This document shows positions 1-9,000 of a DNA stretch of 12,655 nucleotides, one piece after another. The notes beneath the pieces were generated by a model. It was not told where the DNA came from, did not search any database, and was given only the letters and a program-made list of their open reading frames with translations. Source of the DNA: CAYOZL01 sp964408435 (GTDB taxonomy: Bacteria > Bdellovibrionota_C > UBA2361 > SZUA-149 > CAYOZL01); the NCBI GenBank assembly GCA_964408435.1, contig CAYOZL010000063.1, positions 1 through 12,655 on the forward strand. Direction: 5' to 3'. A program made the translations under genes and the position numbers. Every line of letters starts with the position of its first letter. The first letter of the stretch is position 1.

Positions 1-3000
1 TTTAGCAACCCAGGTTTTAATAGTTTAAGTGATAAAAGGAGAGCAAGAGCTATTGAGGCTGGTATATTAAGCAGGCTAAAATACACTTCCAATCAAAAGT
101 CTGCGATTGAAGATATTAAAGAAATTAAAAAAGAATTAATTAGTTCATCTACTCTTACAAATGATGAGTTCTTAGAAATATTAAAAGCCTCAGAAGTGCA
201 AAAAGCTCTAGTTAGTTATTTCAAACATCTAGTAGAAAATGGAAGCATAGAAGATATTAATTCTATGCATATTTGGCGGCCTTTTAATTCTGAGTTGCTT
301 AGACTTAAGGAGCGTCCTGAGTTGATGAGCCTTGAGGAACGTCCTGAGTTACTTAGCTTTGAGGATAGGAATAAGTTACTGCAAGACAGATTTTTTATCG
401 AAATAAAAAAAGGGAGTGTTCAAAGGGCAGTAGAACTTAAAAGAGCCTTTGACAGAGGTAAGGTTTCTCTTGGAGTCTTAGATATTAGTGAACAAGAACC
501 ATTCTCTCAACAAACAGCTCTTCAAAGTAGATTGGAATTTCATAATGATAAAGCTGGAACTGCCAGTGAAGTAATTCAAATTTCTAAAAATAATCTAGTA
601 TCTAAAGAGGTTTTTGGAAAACTAGAAGTGCAAAGAGATTTAGAATTCTTATTTGATGAGTTAATGCGTATAGGACAGACAGAGTTAGCCTCGGAGTTTC
701 GTGAAGAATGCTTGGTTAAGAAAGAAGATCTCTCACAGAGTCACGAAGGCACTGAGATAAGAGATGGCGATTCAAATTCTGCCTTGTTCACTCAGATATT
801 AGAAACTGCTAGTCAAGAATTGGATCAGAGAACAAATGATTCTCCAGTATCTAAATCAGAAGAATATACTATTAATGATGAGTCTCAGATTAGGATAGAA
901 AAAGACAGTATTACTTTATTTTACCCTGGAACTGAGAAGACAGCTAGTATCTCTACTAGTTTAAATGCTAGCCAAATAGTTTTTCTAAAAAGATATTTAG
1001 AAATGAATCAAAATTCTTTTGGTAAGAAAATGAGTTACCAACAAGAAGCTTTACAAGTAGCTCTTAACTTCGCAGTTCTTCATGCTGAGTTTTACGGCCA
1101 AGACCTAAACCCCAGAAAAGCTGCTGAGCAATTAGTAAGTTTCTTAAAAAGAGAAAAATTTATTGCTAGTAGTTATGAAGTTAATAAAAGTGTTACCGAG
1201 TCTGAGAGAATTAAAGGAATAGCTAATTGGGGTGATACTTCATCTAAGCTAGTTGAGACATTAAGGCCGAGATTTGAAGGTGAAACTGTAAATGAAATAG
1301 AAGTTCAAAGATTAAGTGCTGCACTAGATCAATTAAAGTCAGAGCAATTAGAAAAACTAGATACTGACTTGCTAGAAAAGATTTTAGAAGCTTCTACAGA
1401 AGCTAACTTAGAAGAGATACTAGATGAGCAATCACAAAGAGATAGTAATAGATTAGAACCTGTAGAGCTAACTATAAAAAGTGACAGAGATTTATTAAGA
1501 GATACTAAGGGTAAGGATGCAGATTATCGCTTTGGTATAGAGATAAATCATAAAGGAAGGATTAAAATCACTCAAAGGGGGCCAGTTGTTCCTCAAGGTG
1601 TTGCCAAGGTTGTTTCATTAAAAGATTTAGTTACAAGATTATCAGAAGCTACCGCTATAAATGAGAGGCCTGAATGGAGAGATAGTCCAGTAAACTCAAC
1701 TTTAGATAGTGAGTTTGCTAAAGAAGCTGATTTTTCTTCTACACATCAAGAGATTAATCTTGATGCATTAGAAAGAATTGCAAAACTTAATTCCAAATTA
1801 ATTAAAATTAAAGCTAGCATTAAACGAGAAAGAAAATGGTTAGCAAGGAGAAAGCTTCAAAAAGAAAAAATAAGAATAGAGGACGATTTAAATGAATCTT
1901 CTAAGGAATTCAATTTGCTAGAAGATTCTGCACGTTATGATTTAGCTAGAAAACTATATGAGCAATCTATAGAAACTTATAGTCGTTCATCTAAAGATGA
2001 AGAATATGAGAGACACCGAACAGTATTTGATTTTATTCTGAAAATTCAAGCAGAAACTGGAATTTTACATCCTGATTTTGATTATGAAGGTAAGAAAGAA
2101 AGAGAAAGAAAAACTTTTGAAACTTTTAGAACTCTATCTGAGATTGGTAAAGGCTATGAGCATTTAGTTGAGAATACTCACCATGGTGATTGGATGGCTT
2201 GTGGCCCAGCGTCTTTTTCATACGCTATTTTACTAGAGAGACTTAATCCAGATTTGGAATTTGCAGTTATTTCAACTGATGTATATGTGCATGAAAAAAC
2301 ACTCGATGATGCTCCAAAATTATATACGAGAACGAGTTTAGAAAATGAACAAATAAGTCATTACCTTGGTCTCGTGCCAGGTGAGAGTAAAAGGTTTTTT
2401 ACTTTAACTAAAGAAGCATTAGATGAAAATTTTGATATGGTAGAAGCCATAGAATATGTCAAAAAAAATAATCTAGCTAGAGAAGGTGAGCTTGATATCC
2501 TTGCAAATGAAATTATAAAAATGCAAAAGATAAGACGAGAATCTGGCTTGGAAGTAGTGAACCTTGAGACTCGTTGGGGACATACTGTAATGCTTGCTCG
2601 TTCTAAATCATCTGGCGACGTAAGGTTAGTAGATTTTACTGCAAAGCAGTTTGATTATAATTACCCATTAATTGCAAAAGAAGTTTTTTTAAACTTGAAT
2701 GATGGTAGTTTAACAGGTGGCTTATCTGTAGATACAGGAAATAGAAATAATACAAATATAGCTTACATCTTTGAAGATGAAAAAGTAGAATTTACTGATA
2801 CTGATACTTTATTAGAACAGAACAAATATATAGAGAATGGTTTTGATCCATATATAGAAAGTATTCTAAATGCTAATAGGGAAATAGGTTCTGAGCTACC
2901 TTATGAGAAGCTCTCAAATCGCCATGAGTTTTCTGATGGAGATAGTAGTGAGATTTCTAGAAGTCATGAAGAAATTACTCAAAAAGATTTAGAAATAATA

Positions 3001-6000
3001 CAAAGTATAAGTAAATCTATAGGAGAAGGCTTATTATATGATTTTACATCTTCAGAGTTTAATAACTTAGATCATGCAAGACAATTAAGAGCTATTAAAA
3101 TAGGTATATTAAACAGGCTTAAATATATCTCTAATCATAAGTCTGCAATTCAAGATCTCAGTGAAGTCCAATCAAAATTAGCTAGTTTGCCTACTTTTAG
3201 AAATAAGGAGTTTTTAGCAATAATAAAAACACCTGAAGTGCAAAGTGCATTATCTAGTTATTTTGAACATCTAGCGGATAAAGGCAGTGTTGAAGATCTT
3301 AATTTTATGCAACGTAGTAGGTATTTAAGCTTAGAAGAACTTAGCATTGAAGATAGAAATAGTTTAGTCATGCAAAGCTATTTTAATGAGATAGCAAAAG
3401 GTAGTATTGAAAGAGCAGTAAAGCTTAAAACAGCTTATGATAGAGGTAGGGTTGCTAGTAAACTATTGGACATTCATGAGCAACCCACATTCGCTCAACA
3501 AAGAGCTCTTGAAAATAGACTGGAATTTCACAATGATAGAGTTGGAACTGCTAGTGAAGTAATTCAAATTTCTAAAAATAATTTAGTGTCTAGAGAAGTC
3601 TTTGGAAGACCAGAGGTTCAGAGAGATTTGGAATTCTTATTTGATGAATTAGAAAGTACTGGACAGTATGAAATAGCAAAAGAGCTTAGAGAGACAAGCA
3701 TATTTGATAAAGACACAAGCTTTTCTGCAAGTCATGAAAAACTAGAAGAAGATTATTTTAATTTCCTAGAAGACTCAAGCTCTTTTAGTCATGACGAAAG
3801 AATAGAGCTATATGCAAGAATTGCAGAATCTGATTCTGTAAGTAACTGGCACAAAGAGGAATTAGAAAAGAGCGAAGATTTACAGGATTTATATTCTTGG
3901 GATAACTTTCTTGACTCTAATAATATTGAAGAACTTCGAAGACTAAAAGTAAGATTTTTACTTGCAAGGAAATGGCTTAGACAAAGGAATCATGTTGGAG
4001 ATAAAGATTTAGTTAAGTGGCTTGAAAACTTAATAGATCAAAAAGTAACTACTTTGAGCCTTTTACATGAGCTTTTAGATAGTTTTGAAGCTGTAATTGA
4101 TAAGCGAAATGGTAAAGATGGTATCTTAACAAAAAAAGAAAAAGCAGTTATAGAATCTAAAATAGAGAGAAGAAAATACAATGATAAATCCGGCGAACTT
4201 ATAGAACTTACTTTAGATAAATTAAGTTCTTCTGGCGTCGATGTCAGTTTAAATTCTAGGAAGGCTAGAGAAGTATTAGGATTTATAAGTAAAATAAAGA
4301 AAGTACTTAAACAATCAAATGAGTTTGAGCAAAGATTATTAGAGGATATTTTATACTTAAAACTTGATCCTGAAACAAGTTCATTATTTACCTTCGATAA
4401 TGTATTACTTATGATTTCCTCTTTTGATGGTAGTAAGAAATTAAAAAATAAATTCTCTGAATATATAAATTATTTAGCAGATTTAAAAAGAGGTAATGTT
4501 AAATTTATTTCTAATCATGTAGAAGGTTTGCTAGAAGATTTAGCTATTGGAGTAGGGCCTAAGGGTAGTTTCTCTGAAATTGAATTAGCAATGAGGTTTT
4601 TTACTAGCTCTAATTATTATCTACACGGGGTAAGTTATACTGAAACCTTTGGTCAGCATCTAATCCCACAAATAGCAGGTGCTAGAACAGAAATTGACTT
4701 TATTGTTAGCCCATTGGATGGAAATGGAGAGATCTTAGCTTATTATATAGTTGAAGTTAAGTCATCTATTGGAGCCTTAGAGAGAAAACTTGATGGGGTC
4801 ATATATAATGGAAGTAACGTACTTAAAAATAATCAAATAGTAAGACTTAGTGAAATTGTTAATAAGTTTAGCGAAGAACTTGATAAGCCAGTAAAAGGCA
4901 TAGTTTTGGTTAATACTAAGGATGTAGACTTCGGTAAAGTAGAAAATATTCTCTTTGATATTGAATCATTAGAACCTAGATTTAATACTCCAGTATTATT
5001 AAGTGCTAATAACCTAACTGTTGCTAAAGGCAATTTGAAAATAGACTCGCCTTTTTTACCTTTAGAAGCTGGATTTTCACAAAGCCATGAAATAAGTAGT
5101 TTTTCTGCTAGTCATATAAAAGAAACGATAGAGTTTGAATCAAACGAATTACAGGATTTAAGAAAACAGCTTTTAAGAGAGCAAAATAGAATAAGTTTAT
5201 TTCGAAGAAAAAAACAAGACCTAGTTAGCAGTCTTCAAGAACAGATTGAAGCAAAAAGACTTTCTTTAGCAAAGCTTAATCTTAAAATGCAATTAATTAA
5301 CCTTAACAATAGGCCTCTTATTGGATCTTTAGCCTCGTTAGAGCTTGGTCAGAATTTGTTAGTTACTAGAGATAATTTTGAAGAAATTTTTGGTACCAAA
5401 CTAAAGCTAAAACAGCCAAGTGAATTTCAAGCTATAATAGAAAGAGTAGAGAGTGTTGATGGAACAAGATTTAAAATTAGTAATCTTAGTATTAGAGACT
5501 TTCCTTATATTAACGATGAGAAGGTCTTAGTAGAAGCAGAGTTTACTCCTGATGATGCCCTGTCTTTTGGAAATACTCGAGTATCAATAAAACAGAGTGC
5601 TCAAATTGAATATAGAATAACTCCTGACGGTAATTTTGAAACAGACACTATGGAGCTAAAAATTAGCACAAATGAGAAAGGGGAGCTTATAGTAGAAGAT
5701 GAAGGGTATGTAAAAGATAGTGCAGGTTTGAAATTTATAAGTGATCAGGAAATAATACAGGTTTTAGATAGGGTTGATCGGGATAAGAGTGCATATCAAG
5801 AAATAACAGTTGATGAGTTAGTTAATGTTGCAGAAGGGAGCTATGTTGTAGGCGATCTTGAGCAAACTGTAGTTGTTAAGCAATTTTCAGATGGTAGAAA
5901 AACTCATTTGTTACAACAAAAAGGAATGAGATCGTGCGGACAAACTACTGCATGTATGATGGGGTTAGATTTACTTTCAGCTCACGGTGAGCTTAATCAA

Positions 6001-9000
6001 GGGAAGTTGGAACTAGTAGAGCGTTATTTTTCAAGAATTTTAAGTCATGGGAATTTATCAATTAAAAAAGCGCAAAAAGAATATTTGGAAATGTTTTCTT
6101 CCAATATCACTGGAGTGAATGTTGAAAGTAATAAGATACAAAATAATTTTAGCGAATATAAGAGTTTAATAGATCAGTATGGACCAGCAATAGTTGGTAT
6201 CTCAGGAGAAGTTGGTGCTCATGTAATAATAATTGACCAGATTATTGGTAACGAAGAACAATCAGCAGTAGCATTAATAAGAGATCCACTACATGGATGG
6301 CAAATATTTGTTCCTTTTAGTGCGATTAAATCCAGAAATGGAGGCTTGATAGATGTGTTGCAATTTAATTCACCTAATAATGAAATATATAATTTAAGCT
6401 TTGATCAAGTAGTAAAAGATAGTGATTACTCTGCAAGTCATCAGGAAGATAAATTTGAATTGCAAAAACTCATGGTTACAGAAAATAATCTAGAAAAAGC
6501 TAAAGCTGTATATTTAAGCAATGAATTAAGCCAGGAGGAAAAAAATAAAGTTATTTGGGGCATGGTTGACAGGTTTATGTCTGTTTACGATATGGAGAGA
6601 TTAGAGTTTTTTAAACAAGCATACGATGATTTAAGTAGTGGACACGTAACAGAATCAATAAATCAACTATTTGCAAAGTTAATTCATGATGCAAAGATTA
6701 GTGAAGCGATTTTTATTTTTGAAAAACTAGAAAGTGAAAATTTAGCAAATCAGCTTTATAAGCAGATATTAAGAACCGAAGATGCTGCTTTTGCTAAGGT
6801 TGTTAATGAGCTAATGAGTAAAAAGCTTATAGATTCAGTGCTTACTACTGGTTTCTTAAATTCTGAAGATTTAGATTCAGAATACAAAATAGTTAAAGAA
6901 AGGATAGAAGCATTTTTCCTAAGAAATATGAACGCTGAGGCTGAAGGAAAGTATAGTGAGAGAGAGCTTTCTGAAAATATTGAAAGAATACAGTCTTTTA
7001 GAAAAACCCAAGAAAGAGTTAATGAAAGATTAGAAGAGATATATCAAGAAGCAAGGAAAGCTAAAACAGTAATTAATCCAGTGGGTACAGCTGAACTAAA
7101 TCAGGAACAAGCAGACTTAAATAAGGTAGATCCAAACAAGACTGAAGTATGGATCTCACCTGCAAATTTTTCTCTAAGCCAAGATGCTGAAAATTTAATT
7201 CAACTTAATGATCCAGCTATTTCTCTGCAAGTTGACCCTGAAGTATTTGAATCAAAATCTTATAATGAAGCTAGGCTTAAAGAGGTTTTGAATTCAAAAC
7301 AGTTTAATGAATTCTTAGAGCAAAATTCTATAGAAAAACAAACTATTCATGCACTTGATGTATCTTCAGGTGGTCTTAATGTTGTTTATAAGCTTGAGAT
7401 AGCTGATAAGACTTTTGCCTTAAGGTTAAACAGAGAGAACGCTAAAGATTTAGATGTAAATATAGAACATGAAGTAAGAGTTCTTCAAGCACTAAAAGAT
7501 AATCCAAATGTTGTTAATTTAGTTTACTCTACTAAAGCCTTCACTGTTTTTGATTATGTAGAAGGTGGAAATCTTACTAGATGGGCCGTATCTGAAAAAG
7601 AAAATTTAACTTCTTTAGTTAATACGGTTAAAGCTATACACGCTTTAGAAGTGGATGTTGGTAATAGAGATATTGTTGAAAGATTAAGACGAAGATTCCC
7701 TTCAGAGAATCAAAAAGAAATTTCAGAATTAAGCAGCATCTTTGAAGCTATAAGTAAGGAATATGAAGAACTACCTCAAGAGCTTAAAGACTTAAGATCT
7801 GTAATTCATAATGATATAGCACCAAGAAATATAATGAACGCAGTTAATGGGCCTTTGTTGTTAGATTTTGAGTTAGTTACTACTGCCTCTCCTTTTCAAG
7901 ATATAGCTGCATTATCAATGTCTGCTAAGATTGAAGATTATCCCGAAACAAGAGATAAGGTTCTAAAACTTTACTTTGGTAAGTTCGACCAAGAGTATGC
8001 AAAAGCTGTAGATGTTTTTGCTAAGCTTGAGTTGATAAGACAGGCAACTGTTTTGTACTCTAAGGAACTTAAGTCAGGTGAAGAATCTTATTTAACTCAA
8101 ATTTTTAAAGACCTAAGAAGAATAGAATTGCAAGACGAAACTCTTAGGGTCGGCAGAGAAGATGATATTGCAGCTTATTTTAAACCTAATACAGATCTAA
8201 GTAAAAATACTAATAGCTCTATTGATAAGAATGATTTTTCTAATAGTCATGAATTAGAAGATGCTAAGCTAATTTCAGAGTCTAAAACAGAAGTTTTAAA
8301 TACTAGAGGTTTAAGTAGTGATGAAGAAAATAGTGATTTAGCCGTCATACAAAAGCGTGCTAAGATTGAAGTTGAATCTAAAGCTATCGCATCTCCTTCA
8401 TATAACCAAAAAAGACTAACTGAAGTAATAAATTCAGAGAAGTTTCAAGAATTTATTAAAGAGAATTCTTTAGAAAAAGAGACTATACGCGCCTTAGAAA
8501 TAGCAGATCCAAAAACTAGTGGAATCAATGTCGTATATAAAATTCAAATAGGACAAGATGTTTATGCTTTAAGATTAAATAGAGAAAAGTATAAAAACTT
8601 AGAAGGGCAATTTAGGCTTGAAGATGAAATGAAAGTATTAAATGCTTTAGCAGATCATCCTAGCTTTGTAGATGCCGAGATATATTCAGAAGATTTTGTA
8701 CTTTTTAAATACATAGAAGGTGGAAATATATTAAAGCAGGTTATGTATGAAGAGCAGAATCTTACTGCACTTGTCTCAAATATTAAAGAGCTGCATGCTC
8801 TTAATCTTAGTATAAAAAATCATGATACACTAGAAGAGCTGAAGCAGGATGTACTTTGGGTTAAGTTTGTTGTTGATGCAGATCCAAATAATTATAAACA
8901 AATTTGTAGTTTAGAGACTCGTCTTAATGAGCTAGAGCAAGAATACAATGAGCTATCTGAAGAGACAAAAAATCTAAAAGTCGTTTCTCATAGAGATATT

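Larger units (their letters stand above)
1..729 (+). other. Helical repeat module A (5' end cut by window)
   Basis: Residues 1-243 are almost entirely alpha-helical in character (Leu/Glu/Lys/Arg rich, few Gly or Pro). They align end to end with module B at 3043-3720. Shared landmarks in order are RLKY(T/I)SN near residue 25, EVQ near 66, GS(I/V)ED near 81, a (E/K)LK near 147, LEFHND near 178, GTASEVIQISKNNLVS near 186, and EVQRDLEFLFDEL near 209. I do not recognise a named family. The module ends at an LSQSHE motif at 730. Since module B has about 24 extra residues between its own preceding motif and the aligned start, module A probably begins about 70 bases upstream of the window. It may be a binding or spacer domain. 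Confidence 0.8.

Noticed and set aside
1..729. Ankyrin, TPR or HEAT repeat assignment for modules A and B
   Set aside because: No periodic 33-, 34- or 37-residue consensus was seen; the modules are helical but not of a recognisable repeat class.
4123..4158. EF-hand calcium-binding loop near KRNGKDGILTKKE
   Set aside because: The acidic positions required along the 12-residue loop are not all present and no partner hand is nearby.
4833..5033. Minus-strand open frame of 66 codons
   Set aside because: It lies wholly antisense to the nuclease-like domain of the giant gene, has Ser/Leu-rich shadow composition and no recognisable motif.
4507..5040. A paired PD-(D/E)XK arrangement as in CidB/CinB toxins
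   Set aside because: Only one D-x18-E-x-K signature was found; no second nuclease-like core could be seen in the window.
6533..6562. Shine-Dalgarno-like aggagg followed by an in-frame ATG (possible internal start)
   Set aside because: The spacing to the ATG is about 23 bases, too long, and the sequence is explained by the codons for Gln-Glu-Glu in a helical segment.
7801..7872. Eukaryotic-type Ser/Thr protein kinase
   Set aside because: The HND-x4-N with D-x-E (not DFG) pattern and the missing APE-like segment fit the choline-kinase/APH branch better.
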